Shown: positions 28,001 to 63,539, counted from the stretch's first letter. The stretch is DNA of 64,000 bases from Chaenocephalus aceratus (GCA_023974075.1 CM043789.1:43511771-43575770), one strand, 5' to 3'. A program made the numbers and translations. The notes: generated by a model from the letters alone, not told the origin.

Positions 28001-29697
28001 GGAAGGAGTGTGAAATCTACCTTTCCTTGATGGAAGGCCAGGACGGGTCTGTTGAGGGGGAAGCAGACGGAGCCCGTTGAGAGCAGAGCCACCGCGGGCT
28101 TTATCACGCTCAGTGTGGCTCCGTAGGGATACACAAATGTGAGAGCCCTGCACAATTAAAGACGGAAAATTCTGTGTTCAAACCCTCCTTCGAAAACACT
28201 CAAATGTGTTTTATTGTAAAAGATAGTAAGTAAATAATTTACTGTGCATTGTTTCCAACTTTTTCATCTTCGATGCTGCCTGCGACCACTTTCCCAGCAG
28301 CTCGACTGATCTCTCTGAACAAGAACAAAGACAATTGTGACTTTTGTGACTCCAAACTATCTAAAAGGGAACAATTGGATGTTTAAAAGTGGGGTTGTAC
28401 GAGGTACTCATCCATAATCAAGTGTATTTCCTTCCTCCTTGAGATCTTCGTTTAAAAGGTTAGCATTACACAAGTTACCTCATAAGACCTCCTAGATGTG
28501 ATGCGTGATTTGAGGATATTTACGTCATACAACCCCACTTTAAATACTACAAACTACTTTTTTAGTACATTTAGTACAAGTAATTTTAAAACATATATAT
28601 TGTATATATATATACAACAAACACGCTACAAAAAATCAACAAACCTGTTCAGCACACCATTGGACACAAGCGCCTCCTTAGGGTGGAAGTATTTGTAATA
28701 CACATTCCTCACAACAGCATCTGCAGCAGTGATGAAGAGAAAACAGATATATGTGAAGGACCAGGGTACAGAAAAACCAGGAGTGCAGGTTGAGGTGCAC
28801 AAATACGGATTTTATTAACCCAATATATGTACAGTTTTAAGATGGGTAATAAAATCAATTAGGTTTAAACAAAAAGGTGTAGATATCAGACACAATCTAG
28901 CATGTAAACGCATAAGCAGAACGTCACAAAAATGGGTGACATCCTGTGTGCTCTTCTGTCCAAGAGCAACTCACATACCCCCCCTCATGAATGAAAATCA
29001 ATTCAAACAAAAGTACCCAGAACTGCATAAATGATGTCAACACATTTAAATATGCACCATTGTTGACCATTATCCCAAACTCCTCCAGAAGAAAGTTGAT
29101 GTTAGTATCATATTTCCTTTCTCCTCCTTCACCGAGCATGACCAGGACGTTTCCTCCTGCGTCCAGGTAGTGCTTCAGCACCTCCAGCTGAAAGGAAACG
29201 GGACAACACTCTGAAAACATGCCTATGTGTGCAGGAAATTAAATCAGTGTACAAAATGTCAATGACGAGGTGATGGTGGCTTCCCATCTCCCACGCCAAC
29301 ATGTCTGTGTTCCCTTTCCAACACCTGTGATAGCTGTGCTCTCTTTCGGTACCTCTGATGCTGTGAACTTCTCCCGAGGACCCGCAGTTATCCACAGTTT
29401 GACACCCTTCAGCTTCTCCAGAGACAGTTCTTCCTTCAAACTGGGGGTGACAGCATTTATTTCACTACTGAGTGTTTTTCCCAAGATTATTGCAATACAA
29501 TTCATTGTTTTACTATATTAAGCCAAAGCCGGTAGCCCAAGACAACATAGATGGTTATTGATAAACAAGCAACATTACCTTTGGATTTTCCATTGAGCTC
29601 TTAGTCTTTTCTGCATGGTTTTGTATCCATTATTCGTAGTAAACAGCTCTCTCTTCGAGACATTGAAGACGACAGTGTTGTGTTGTTCCTTCTCCAT
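25071..29697 (-). CDS. ift52: Intraflagellar transport protein 52, spliced, complete
   Basis: Core IFT-B subunit needed to build cilia; its middle and C-terminal parts hold IFT88 and IFT46 partners in the complex (family knowledge). Thirteen coding exons: 29579-29697, 29353-29440, 29058-29187, 28645-28720, 28243-28314, 28021-28147, 27858-27941, 27679-27747, 27445-27599, 27268-27355, 25855-25963, 25189-25334, 25071-25112. All junctions keep phase, giving 434 residues; the human protein has 437. Matching blocks include LWITAGPREKFTASE, VMLGEGGE, INFLLEEFGIMVNN, LAFHQGK, LGSCHMFSDQYIDKEENSK, LNQIDAEDPE, LFDLDETFSSEK and ILEHIFFQVVEFKKLNQ. The start is MEKEQHNTVVFNVSKREL. The intron after exon 11 uses a GC donor. 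The end (EHDADTDTPFPPS) is short, as in the family. Confidence 0.96.
26127..26622. mobile_element. piggyBac-like MITE with TTAA target site
   Basis: TTAA (26127-26130) precedes CCCTCCCGTTGTC, and GACGACAGGAGGG precedes TTAA (26619-26622). The TTAA flanks and inverted ends fit piggyBac-type insertion. It lies in ift52 intron 10 (between exons 27268 and 25963). No transposase frame. Confidence 0.75.
27034..27109. repeat. Perfect 36-bp inverted repeat with 4-nt loop
   Basis: 27034-27069 and 27074-27109 are exact reverse complements, beginning TTGATAATCCAACCCAGTCT; the loop is CACC. It lies in ift52 intron 10. Confidence 0.95.
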
Positions 29698-30980
29698 TCT
29701 TCTTTATATGATTCACTCACCGAAAGAGGCTCTTAATAGCATCCATACAACCTAGAAACAGGTTGTAACTCCAAGTTAGATCAACTAGAAGTACGTATAA
29801 ACTGCCCTCGATACATTTGCTATCTTAGCTAACTATGCATTGAGTTAACAAGTTTACTCGCTAGCTATATGTGACATTTAGGTAAATAATCGACCAATAT
29901 TAACTTGATAAAGTTGTAGTAACGTTAGTAGGTCCCTGAAATAACCTAAGCTAGCATACTGTTAGCAACAAAGCTAGCTCCTTCAATGTTATGTTACGTT
30001 AGCCGTGTAGAAATTAGCTTAGCGTCGTAGTCTTACGTTCGCGGTTGACGTCTGCTATGAATGTGTGTTTCTTCTCTGCATTTAAATAAATACAAAGTTG
30101 ATTTCCAGTCTTTTAAAAGTGATATTAGAGTGTTTTCGTTCCCTGGTTACCTCCTTTGGTCTCCTAGACGTGATGCATGATGGGAGGAAAGTGGTAACTA
30201 GGGGCGCTAACCACTTAGCAACCAAGCAGTAGGGTGGGTAATTTTAGTATTTTGATACTAACGTTGATACTAACAGAACAACAAAAAGCTATAATACTGA
30301 TGTCCTACAAGGAGAACACACACTGATGCCTAATAAACATCAGCATAGATATATGTTAACTGTGTATTGGCTCCTTTGCTCACATTTGTGTGCATTATGG
30401 ACGCCATTTCAAGTATGTAAAATAAACTATTTGTGGCAGATTCAAAGGTACTATTGATAGGGAACAATCTGTACAGTTTTGCTCTGTCCTGCCCCACAAT
30501 CAGTCTGTTTTTGAGTCTCTCATGAAGGACCAGACTTTCCTTTCCAGGCCGTATCTATGTTGCTCTAATTTAAGTCTCCGTTGATGGATCAGATTGTAGT
30601 TGAATGTCCCAATCCAGTCCCAGTTTATAATTCTTCATTACATAACATTTCATTTAGCTTTGAGATTCAAACTCAAGAACCAGGGACATTAGCCTTTCCA
30701 AAACATTATATATAAAATATAATGCATTGGCGTCAATTGACCTCAAATAAGCAATTTCTAACAACTACAGAAGGACTTTTTACTGATATTTTGCATTAGA
30801 AAAAGGTGGGTTTTCAGTCTGCGATGGAGGATGTGAACACTTCTGCTGTGCTGATACTTGGAGAGCTTGTTCTACTATTGGCACAGCATGCCAGTAACAG
30901 TGTGTTGAGTCTCCACTGGTGAATCAAGCTATTTCCTTTTCTTCTTCAATTAAACAGGCAGATTAAGGCATAAGGCAATG
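29698..30980 (-). promoter_or_regulatory. ift52 5' flank with weak X-box candidate
   Basis: A GTAAGA donor near 30034 on the minus strand suggests a non-coding first exon. GTTCCCTGGTTAC at 30138-30150 resembles the paired half-sites of an RFX X-box, expected for a cilium gene, but has one mismatch and a short spacer. The rest of the stretch shows no gene that I can support. Confidence 0.3.
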
Positions 30981-30988
30981 TGCAAGAT

Positions 30989-31060
30989 AGTAATAATAAT
31001 AATAATAATACATTTATTTTGGGGGGCGCCTTTCATAACACCCAAGGACACCTTACAGGG
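30989..31060 (-). mobile_element. L2-like LINE 3' tip
   Basis: An AATAATAATAATAATAATA tract followed by GGGGCGCCTTTCATAACACC and CCAAGGACACCTTACAGGG. It is the 3' end, reversed, of the L2-like family seen in full at 38163-38993. Confidence 0.6.
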
Positions 31061-31523
31061 TTACAGATTTACAATTTACATTTACAATTTTACCTTACAA
31101 ATTAAAACAGTGGATATAGTGAAGTATCAGCCGGGGTAAGACAAGACAAACAACAGGAAATTGACTACAAAATACCACCAAGATAGGCGTTATTCCATCC
31201 AAGTTACTTCCTTGTTGGACCTTTTCGACATTTAAAAAATGTTTTACCAGTGAGAACATCCAAGATAACAGCCAAGTTATTGCGGTAGAATTCAACTAGA
31301 TATTGTTTACAGTAATTTCACAAACTAGTATGAGTGAACCTGCAGATCAGTTTTGTGGCTATGCAAAACAAATGACAAGTGTTCACTCATTATAACATTT
31401 TCATTATTTATTGACTGAAATCAAATATATATTAAAAAACAAATAATAGATATTAAATTACACATGTATGTATGAAGATCAGAAAACAGTTATACGATTA
31501 ATTTAAATCTGATAAGTAAGTGC
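31043..31523 (-). other. acot8 3' flank
   Basis: Downstream of the acot8 stop. TTTATT near 31405 gives AATAAA on the sense strand, a plausible poly(A) signal about 115 nt past the stop. Nothing else is recognised. Confidence 0.4.
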
Positions 31524-39613
<8,090 letters not shown>

Positions 39614-40569
39614 GTTTCTCTTCTTCTTATTTGTAATGGTGCGTATCAAACTGCATTAAGTTGAATTTACTGCCACCTTGTGGAATGGAGTGTGGAGTGG
39701 CACGGCATTGCCCTAAATCCTTAAAATTACGATACCTGTCGAAAACTGCTCGGTACACTACATCCCTTCAAATGTCCCATTCACGAGAAGAAATTGACTC
39801 ACTGTTAACAAAATGTTGCCCTTTTTTACTTGGAATTACAACAATATGGATGGAGCTAATTTCCTGCCATAACTCCACAAACAAGTTTTACAAATATGTT
39901 ATGATTCACTAACAAACACAGTGAAACAAAGTGAAAAGAACACCATCTACAAACGAATGCATTACGTTTTGCAATAAAACATTTGTTTATCTATCAAACA
40001 AACACATTACATTTTTCTAATAAATCATGTTTATGGTACCACTATTGATAATATAAAACGTGTGTAGGCTGTGATAAATATTTTACCTGTAATACCATAA
40101 CTCTGTATATGTACCCACCTTGAAGTAAAGGTTTTGTGTGTATAACATGTTTGTTGTACTAATATACACAGTTTGGGTTTCTTCCTCCATGAACAATCTG
40201 CACGACAGCCACTTAGCAAAACTGTAATTGATATACTTTCTGTTTCCGCTACTTTATTATATGTATATTTATGTTGCTGTAGGTATTTTATAGAAGATTC
40301 TAATTTATCCAGAATAATTTATAATGTGTATTCTTTGGATATGTGATTTTTACTGCAGTGAGAAAAAAGTGTGTGCAGTAACGACCTCCTACCTACAGGG
40401 GCGCTGCTCTACACCATGTGACCTCTTTTTAACAGCGAACCACGACACGCGGAAGAAAGACCCGCCATTAAAGCAAGCTAACCTCCAACGTGAGAGTTTC
40501 GTTGTTGTGCACTCTACTTAAAAGTGCAATTTTTTTACATATACCTAACGCCGGTATATTCTTGGAAGG
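39614..40569. promoter_or_regulatory. Divergent acot8/snrpe intergenic region
   Basis: About 950 bp between the two start codons. CGGAAG (ETS-like) at 40450 lies about 120 bp upstream of the snrpe ATG. No TATA box in a convincing place and no repeat recognised. Confidence 0.35.
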
Positions 40570-45030
<4,461 letters not shown>

Positions 45031-45168
45031 GATAACGGAGAGGCCTACACATCCATCGTACCTTTCGATATATAAATGTTTTCCTTTTTTTTGCAAATGG
45101 TGTTGAGTATGTTTGTGTTTGTTTAACATGAATATTGTGTTAGTTTCTGTCTACAAAATGGTTTTGAG

Positions 45169-45174
45169 AATAAA
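45169..45174 (+). other. snrpe: snrpe poly(A) signal
   Basis: AATAAA 139 nt past the stop codon, followed by a T-rich stretch. Confidence 0.7.
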
Positions 45175-45189
45175 CTTTTTCTTTTCTTA

Positions 45190-45735
45190 GTTTGCTTCTC
45201 AATTCATTGAACTGGTTTGCGTGAGTTTTGATCAGTGAGCTGCTGTGCCATCTAGTGGCAGACAGGGTTATTGTGTACTGAAGTAGGTCAAACTCCCAGC
45301 TCCAAATGAAGCACAACAGGAAAAACATTATTTGAACGGATCTTAAAAAGTCGTTTTGTTTTGTAGGGGATATTTTTTTCTTCTGTTGTGTTCATTTGAG
45401 GAGGGGATTAGTAATGCACATTTCGGTGCAGGGAAAACAAGTTAAACAGATTAGTGCATAATAGCAGATTAAATCAAATACACAATAAATTGTGATGCAC
45501 GAATCAAGCACATCTGTCTACTTTATACAAGCACCATGTCATATATGTGTGCATATGTACCTTATTTGCCTATAATCGATATATTTTAGGATAAATATAA
45601 TAGTGATTCATTCACAACGTGGGTTTCAAAACATGTCGATGCTTGGTTGTTTTTATTTTTCGCCCTAGTTAGAGAAAATAAGTCATAAATTGTTGTAACA
45701 TTGATCAACGTGATGACGTAGTTCATCCATAGGCA
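45190..45735. other. Spacer between snrpe and cdc42
   Basis: No gene or recognised repeat. Its right part probably holds the cdc42 promoter. Confidence 0.4.
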
Positions 45736-45739
45736 CGCA

Positions 45740-45820
45740 ACGTGCCCCTGCACTGTTGACTGGGAAGCCCCTAGCGCGGAGCTGCCAACGCCCGGCGTAG
45801 AGAGACAAATAGAAGATACG
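45740..45820 (+). other. cdc42: Probable non-coding first exon of cdc42
   Basis: A GC-rich stretch in an AT-rich setting ends AGAAGATACG before a strong donor GTAAGGAAAA. The matching acceptor is at 51640, 36 nt before the cdc42 ATG. The 5' end is not defined. Inferred from splice signals only. Confidence 0.5.
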
Positions 45821-46496
45821 GTAAGGAAAAATGTACTTATTCTGTTATGAAGCTATAACTATGGTTAGTTTTTAACCCACAGTTAGTTTACGTTATGCTG
45901 TACATCTGTTGTACATGGATTGTTATTGTCAAATTGCAATTCTCATTCAGCTACAGCATCCGCTAAGGTTAGCTCAGCCAGAAAGCTTATTTAGAGGGAC
46001 TGTATTTAGCTAAGAGAGCAAACAGTCTATAATATTGGACCTAATAATACACATCTTTTAGCCCTTAATACGCCATATTAAACGTCTAATATATTCGTTA
46101 CTTGAGTGTTGAAAGAATTTGAGATCCACAAGCCTTATGAGTAAAGCATTACATTGCAGAGGGTTTTATTTTGTTAGCATTATTAGCTAGCCGGCTAACA
46201 AGAAGGCGTAACACTCACTGTTATATTTTAAAACTGCGTTGATAACGTTACTGCTTCAGTACAGTGTTTGTGTGCTTGGGTGAAAGGTTTCCAACACTGA
46301 CTTGGCTAAAAGAGGGACAGCGAGTTGGTTTATTGTTCGTGTAAACAGTCGGCAGGAAATTAGGCCAGATTGAGGCCGGGGATGTGGCCGAAATACAGCA
46401 GCTAAGCATCCGAGCTGAAGCTACTGTGTAACATTATTGGTAGCCAACTCTCAGGTGTAATCCTCAAATCTTGCGAAATTAACTCGTATTAGGTGG

Positions 46497-47375
46497 ATGG
46501 TATTAAGTAACTAAGTACGTTTACTCATGTAGTGGTCTTAAGTACAATTTTGAGGTACATGTACTTGAGTGTTTCCATTTTATGCTACTTTGTACTTATA
46601 CTCCAGGGGTAAATAGTGTGCTATTTCTCCACTACATTATATATTCCAAACCTTTAGTTACATATGCAAACATAATAAACACTTAAATAAGAGTTGAGAT
46701 ACACCTGCAGCATACAAAGTAAATAAACTACTCCTTTACCAGCTGTGATAACATAATAAACCATAAATATTTGTAATGTAATATTTATTATTCTGAAATG
46801 GGCCAATCTGCTGAATGAGTACTTTTACTTTCTGTACTTTAAGTATATTTTGCTGCTGTACTTTCACTTGAGTAACATTTGCTTTTACATTGCTGAATGG
46901 CAGGGGTGTAAAGTAATTAATTACACTTACAAAATACTGTACTTAAGTCCAATTTTGAGGTACTTTACTTAAGTATTTCACATGTTTGCTTGCTGTGTAC
47001 TTCGACACCACTACAATTCAGGGGTACTTTTACTCCAATACATTTATGCAGTACCTTTAGTTACATGCAGATATAGATTAATGATAAACAATATAATCAG
47101 CACCTCCATCAGACTTTAGTTACAACTGGATTATAAGTTCCAACTTTACCAGCTTTCATAAACACATCAATAATTATAATCAAAATATATATTATTCTGA
47201 AATGGACCAATCTGCACAATGACTACTTTTGGTACTTTAACTATATTTTGACGAGAATACTTCTGTACTTTTACTTGAGGAACATTTTGAATGCAGGACT
47301 TTGCTTGTAACTGAGTATTCCTACACTCTGGTACTTCTACTTTAGTGCAAGATCTGAGTACTTCTTCCAGCTCTG
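46497..47375. repeat. Two dispersed AAGTACT-rich repeat copies in tandem
   Basis: 46497-46905 and 46910-47375 share AATTTTGAGGTAC, TTACTTGAGTAACATTT-like and CTGAAATGGNCCAATCTG blocks. Same family as 17185 and 22305. Confidence 0.6.
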
Positions 47376-47379
47376 ACGG

Positions 47380-50300
47380 TAACAATATCCGACACTACTT
47401 GTGGTCGCACGGTTCGTCATGTCATAATGGACCCTAATGTAACAGAAAGTGCATCGTTGGACAACTCGTCGTGGATGTTATGTCAATATATCAAAAGAAA
47501 ACAGCTTCGGGTTTATCTCTCCGACTTCCAAGTATGCGTGTGTCAACTTTCAAAGAGCGTTGAAGCATTTCCCTCTCGAGCCTGCGCACGAGGGCATCCC
47601 TAAATATATGTTACAGATGATTTGAGAATGAAACTGTGACCAATCGTTGAGGGAATGAATCTGTGTGATATTTGATTCTAGTTTAGCAGAAGCATCTGGT
47701 TTTGAAAAGACACGAACACGGGTCAGATTTGATGATTTTTAAAAGTTATATTCAGTGTTTATAGCACACATATCTGGTTAGCATGTATGCACAGGTTTTC
47801 CTCATCGTCGGTTGTAAAACTACATGACATACAGATGAAACAGAAACGTAGCAAGAGTCTGAATATTTTTGGCACCTTCTGATTTGATTCTCGGGGGTAA
47901 TGATTTAATTCTCAATTCGATGAGTCTGGATATTAAATACATTCTCACTGAAGTAAACAGGGGTGCTAAATTCAGGAAGTACCACAGTCAGCTGTTTGCT
48001 AATAAAAGAGGCGTGTCCAAGTATGCCAGTCTTTATAATTGAAAAGGATCTATCAATTAAACTCGCTATTTTTAAGTCATTCAAAGTTATCAATATATTC
48101 TCGGTGTTTTGAGAATAGAAGTTAGAATTATTCAAACTAAATTGTGCCTGTAACACAAATTAAATATGACTTGAGTCGCCCTTTTACCCAAGTTCCCCCT
48201 GGGGAAAAACATTTAGATTCTGAATCTCAAACAATGCCAATTTAAAAAAAGATTATATTGTGATCTGGTGATTACAGAATAAAGCTCGACACAACTTGAC
48301 CTAATATATGGGATTACTGTTCATCAGCTTCCATATGGAGTTTCAGTGCAGAAAACAATAATACCAATTTGAAGTTGTCAATCTGTTCAGAATCTTGGTT
48401 TGACACGAATGGACTTTTTCCCCACGCTTATAAAACCCAGCAATCTCATACATTACACAGTTTGATTTCTGGAACATTAAAGAGTCTTATTTGGGCTTAT
48501 TCTAGTGAGCTTGACTTTGCATTATTGATTATTGAGGGGCATGCTTTAACCATTTCACATCTGTCGTTTTCCATCATAGCTGCGCAGTTTGTCAGTAAAG
48601 AAATGGGCTCTTAGTCAAGGCTGCAAGCTGTTGAGTCTATGCTTCAGTCGAGGCTTCTTCCACCGGTTTAATCTATCAGTTGGACATCATACATACATTA
48701 GTGTTTAGTATACCACCACCACAACTTCTTGCACTAGTCGGATTACATTGAAAGTTTACCCTCAGATTCAAGGCTTTTTTTGTCATGTGTGCAAAGCTAC
48801 AGTGTGGATATGACAATGAACATCTTGGGTCCCAGGCTCTTCCAACAGAGCAAGTAAACACAAATACAAACAAAGAGTTGTAGGAAGTATCAGAGGGTTT
48901 GCATTCCCCTCAGCTTCCTCCAGGAGAATTCCCCGAGCGTCTGCCGGACATCAACCTGTGTTTTGTTCCCTTGATAAACCGTAACATTTGGTGCCTGCAT
49001 TTTTGTTCCTCCTCCTTTTCTCAACGACATCCCCACCCCCACAGCCTGCTGCAGAGCGCTGCAGTGGCTTGGCTCTGACAAACTAACGCGTGGAGTAGAA
49101 ACGGGGGAATACTGTGGTCCACATACTACATACAGCGCGCTGTCTCTAAATGCACAAAGCGTCAGGGTGCATGACAATGGAATAGACACGGATTTAAGAT
49201 CAGATTTCTTTCATTCTTTTGTGTCTGCCACTTTAAAAAAACAATTAAGATCACATTTACTCCATTGTTCTGTGACATGAAAAGCGCAGGTGTGGGTAAC
49301 CAAATGAGAGGTTCAGATTAATTGTTCCACAGTCCTTAAACACAAAGACTTGCTTAAGGTAAGGACGGCAGCTTTTCAATTTGACTTCTGCTTATCTTTC
49401 ATGGTCGGGGTATTTTCCTGCCGGTTCACTGTCACGGCTTAATGGGACACAAAGACCAGAACCGCCGCTCATGTTATAGCAACAACTATTTCCTACTATA
49501 ATACGTCTTCTTGAAAGAAGTCCTTTTAAGGTTTCTTGTAGGCAATGTTATCCTCTGACTGCGGTGTTATACTAAAGTCATGTTTAATCATTCTAACCTT
49601 TTGAATCACTGGCCCTGTGGGCGACCAAGCCTCGACATGTGTGTTGGAGATATTTAGTGTTTTTTTGTCACCTCCTGCAACATCTGATGAAATGACTACA
49701 GCACGGCCAGGCCCAGTTTAATATGCTTAATTTGAATATATATATATATAGTATGGCGTTCCTGCTCCATCTGTCTTTTAGCTTAGTTGTCTTTGGCCAA
49801 AAAAACAAGTCAATTTCTGAATTTTCTTTGAAGCCTTGAGCTTCATCGTAATGAGACTGTTTTGAGTTCAACGCTTTATTATCTGAAAATATAAAACCCT
49901 CTTAAATGTGCTGCTGAAGGTCACATGCTCTCTCTCCAGCATTTAGACCTTTTACTCCCCATGTTCTTTATCCTAACGCACCATACAAGTAGGCCACAAA
50001 GTGTGCAATGCATTTGTGTGAAGTATGTTTATTTACACTGGGTGATTTGTAACTCAAGGGGTTCTTCAACTGTGTGTCTTTTCACCCCCTCACCCCCTTA
50101 AAAAAGAAACTCTCATTCGGACATCTGGACAGCTCCATTGACCCTGAGGTTTATCACAGAGGTCTGACGATCAATCTGCGAGTGGACAGGGTTATCTCCC
50201 CATAAACACTCCTATGTCAAGTAGATAATGATTCTACTCGAGGCCTGGGTCCCCTCAACCTCCAGATTTACGCCCGAGTCCTTTCCGTAGTAACGATAAC

Positions 50301-50790
50301 AGTTTGTCATCGACAACTAATGAACATGCCATCTGGTGCTTTCCACGGTCTCCCCCAGAAAATTGGTTTGTCTCCACCTCAGTCTCTCATTAGACAAAAT
50401 GTCCGCACTGTCCACTACAGTACGAATTAAGACATACATAATCGATCTAATAAAACACATACATTCGTTATAAACGTTCCTGTTGTTCACTGAGCCAAAT
50501 GACTTGATCTGCATCGCGTGTCCACTTGCAGGTTATCTGTCGCCACTTTCTGTTGTTGTTTTCAGACTCTCTAAATGCGCACTTTTTTAGAGAGGGTTAG
50601 GGATAGTATATTTTTGTGAAAATCGCGACATAACACACATCTGTATTCGTGAAAAAGCTGGAAAAATAAATTAAAGAGTTTCGACAGATAACCCACAAGT
50701 ACCGTTATTCCTAATAGCTATTATAACAGCGTCCAACGTAGGGCAGTGGATGAAAATACAAAACCGTGTTTGATTTTCAAACAAAACTCC
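47380..50790. other. cdc42 first intron, no feature recognised
   Basis: Apart from a short AGATTCAAGGC-type repeat piece near 48763-48860 and a TA run near 49737, I see no gene, RNA or clear repeat. Conserved non-coding elements cannot be judged by eye. Confidence 0.4.
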
Positions 50791-50794
50791 TCAT

Positions 50795-51391
50795 TAGGCG
50801 CTTTCACACCGGAGTACTTTTCCCAGGAATAGTTCCGATAGTTCCTGGGATTTTGCGTTCACACCAAAAAGATCTGGAACTAGAACCTAGTTCATGAGAA
50901 CCGTTTCACCCCCTTTTCAGTCCCTGCTAGAGAGGTGGTTTCCCGGGGAGGAAAAGGTTCCAATTTCTGATTGGCTGGGCGGATTGCAAACCACGCCCCG
51001 TAAAATTGCGAAAAGTTTTGTGAAGCCGCCATTTTATTTGCTCGCATTAGCATTATTAGCATTAGCATTAGCCCAGCGCAGAAACGCAGAGAGACTAACT
51101 TATGGCAACACAAAAGAAAACATGGTGGAGATGAGGAGGCGTCGGCGTTCTGGCGATTTACCCGGGACTTCGGACGGCAGTATACGCCGTGAAGTTGTTT
51201 GCGGCCTGCCAGTAAACCCAACGCAGAAGAAGAAGAAGAAGTGACGTCAGCGGCTTCATTTGCGTAATCCTCCCTCTGGGACTTATTCCGGTGGGAACGC
51301 GATCTTAATAGGACAGTTCCGGGACTACAGAGGTCGGCGGGACTAAGTACCGGGGGCAAGTACGGCAAAGTACTTGGTGTGAAAGCGGCTA
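50795..51391 (+). mobile_element. Complete MITE, relative of 3806-4352
   Basis: Starts TAGGCGCTTTCACACC and ends GGTGTGAAAGCGGCTA, an inverted repeat. The interior includes CCAATTTCTGATTGGCTGGG and AGAAGAAGAAGAAGTGACGT. It lies in the long 5'-UTR intron of cdc42, about 290 bp before the first coding exon. Confidence 0.8.
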
Positions 51392-51658
51392 TTGCTATAT
51401 TCTTCATTTTCGCCGCGGTTGTTTACGTTTCTGTTACGTTCCATTTCAGGCACGATCACTAACAGTATGGCGATATCTTTGACAGTGTTTCAGCTAGAAT
51501 ATTTTCATAAATGGGATACGGTCCCAAAGCACTAATGTGTGAATGGAGAAGTGGGTAAATGCTCAAAAGGCTGGGGGGGGGGTATTTTTTGTCCCGTTAA
51601 ACTAATGGAGTTTCGTTGTATGTTTGTTTTTCTCCTCCAGATCTTGAATGAGTAGTGA

Positions 51659-61569
<9,911 letters not shown>

Positions 61570-61715
61570 TAGTGTTGCTAAGTACACGTTGTCAGATGGT
61601 TGGCATGACAACATCAGATCATGGTGCTACTGGTAACTTTAAAGTGTTTGCATTTAGCTGTTATCGTGCTGTTGAAGAGACGCGTACAGGTTGTAGAATC
61701 TGTCATCGTTTAGAA

Positions 61716-62259
61716 CAGGGGTGTCAAACTCAATTTCATCGCGGGCCACATCAGCATTATGGTTGCACTCAAAGGGCCGGTTTTGTAACTATAAGACTAT
61801 ATAAAAATACATATATAAATATATCATATATATAAAATAATGTTATTGCCTCTGCATTGGATTATCATCGGATAGGGTAATAACTTCATAATTAACTACG
61901 TCTGAAAGCAGAAGTCTGGGGCAAATAATTGCAAGTGTTTTCAGTGCGTATGTCCCAAAATGATTTAAAAAGAAAAGCCAAATTCTGGAGGAAATAGAAG
62001 TGACATTTTGAAATAAAAATCTAATTCTGAGAAAAAGGAATTCTATGAAAAAATGCATATTTTGAAGAAAAAAAGGCAAATTCTGAGAAAAAAGTCGTAT
62101 TTGAGATGCATTGTGGGACATGTAGTTTATGGGCAACGTGCTTCTGTAGCATGTAACCGTATAATAAACATATTATATTCTTTGCAAGCTCTTGTGGGGC
62201 CACATAAAATGAAGTCGCGGGCCGAATGTGGCCCCCGGGCCTTGAGTTTGACACCCCTG
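61716..62259. mobile_element. Non-autonomous hAT element with perfect 8-bp target duplication
   Basis: Ends CAGGGGTGTCAAACTCAA and TTGAGTTTGACACCCCTG. GTTTAGAA flanks both sides (61708-61715 and 62260-62267). The subterminal GCGGGCC motif occurs at both ends. No transposase. It lies in the intron after cdc42 exon 61404. Confidence 0.92.
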
Positions 62260-62712
62260 GTTTAGAATAATGTCTTGTAGGAGTTCTTGTAGGAGGGTTG
62301 GTACACTCGGTATCTCCCCCACCGATAAGGTCCAGTGAGGTTGACAACACCTTTTTCCCGGAAGTCTCAAAGCACAAAGTGGCCTGATCCTTGGATATCC
62401 CTTCCTGCCACCTGAGAGAAAGGGTGTCTGATAGTCTACAACTTTCAGAATGGGCACTGTGCAGCTTCGAAGGGCGCTAACTTGGATCAGCTAATAAAGA
62501 TGTTGAGATATTAGTAATTAACCAAATGGTTAACATATCCTCGAGGAGCGACATGTTCTCATAATGTGAACATGCTGGATTTTTCTTTCGTGAAGCTCAA
62601 GAGATAACGTGTGTGTTTTGGCGGAGGACGTTCTCCTGTTAAGTCTGTTGTTGAAGTGCAGAGAAGAAAGGACCAATCAAATCAAGAAAATCAAAGTATT
62701 GAAAATCTTCTA

Positions 62713-63240
62713 ATAATAATAATAGCTTTGATTTATATAGCGCCTTTCAAGGGACCCAAGGTCGCTTCACAAGTAATAGGGCAAACACAAACATAACAAA
62801 ACAAAAGTCAGACAGACAAAACAACAGATTGATTTAGGGCCGAAAGCCTTGGCAGACAGATGGGACTTGAGGGCCCTTTGAAGGCGCCGAGTGTGGGGAT
62901 GTTGCGAATCTCCGCAGGGAGAGCGTTCCAGAGGGGGGGGGCTGCCACGCTGAAGGCTCTGTCCCCGAAGGTTCTCAGTTTGGTGCGGGGGGTGGTGAGC
63001 AGGCCAGAGTCTGAAGACCGCAGGTTCCGGGGTGGGGCAATGTGGGTGGAGGATGTCTGATAGGTACTGGGGGGCAAGGGCATGGAGGGACTTGTAGGTC
63101 AGGAGGAGGACTTTGTAGGATATGCGGGACTTGACCGGCAACCAGTGGAGGTGGGTGAGGGTGGGAGTGATGTGCTGCCACGGCTTTGTGTGCGTGAGTA
63201 CCTAGCAGCACAGTGTTTGGACATACTGGAGCCTGTCCAG
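62713..63240 (-). mobile_element. L2-like LINE 3' fragment
   Basis: The minus strand reads LTYKSLHALAPQYLSDIL and TFGDRAFSVAAPPLWNALPA across a frameshift. The 3' end is marked by ATAATAATAATAGC and ATATAGCGCCTTTCAAGGGA. Confidence 0.8.
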
Positions 63241-63285
63241 GTTTTTTTTTAAATAAAAGTAGTGCAAAAAGTCTATATACAGTAG

Positions 63286-63526
63286 GGTGGTCCTTACAAT
63301 TGAAAGTGGGGAAAGTCCAACCCCCAGAATTCATCCTATTAGTCAAGAAAACTCTCCATGTGTTGCTGGTGTGGCAGCCCAGGTTGTCGAGTGACGAGGG
63401 AGGGGTACATGTTGTCAGATTGAGAGCAGCATTCACCAGGAGAGTTTCCTTGACTATCATAACAAATTCCGTCGGTTGGAGCATAAAATAAATGAATTTG
63501 AAAATGTACATGGCCCTAAGGACCAC
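63286..63526. mobile_element. Short inverted-repeat element
   Basis: GGTGGTCCTTA at the left and TAAGGACCACC at the right. No coding capacity. Confidence 0.55.
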
Positions 63527-63539
63527 CTGATACATCACA

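Noticed and set aside
39614..39649. Upstream ATG for acot8 (MIRTITNKKKRN)
   Set aside because: It is in frame and possible, but a basic 12-residue extension is not expected in this family; the MAESK start was kept.
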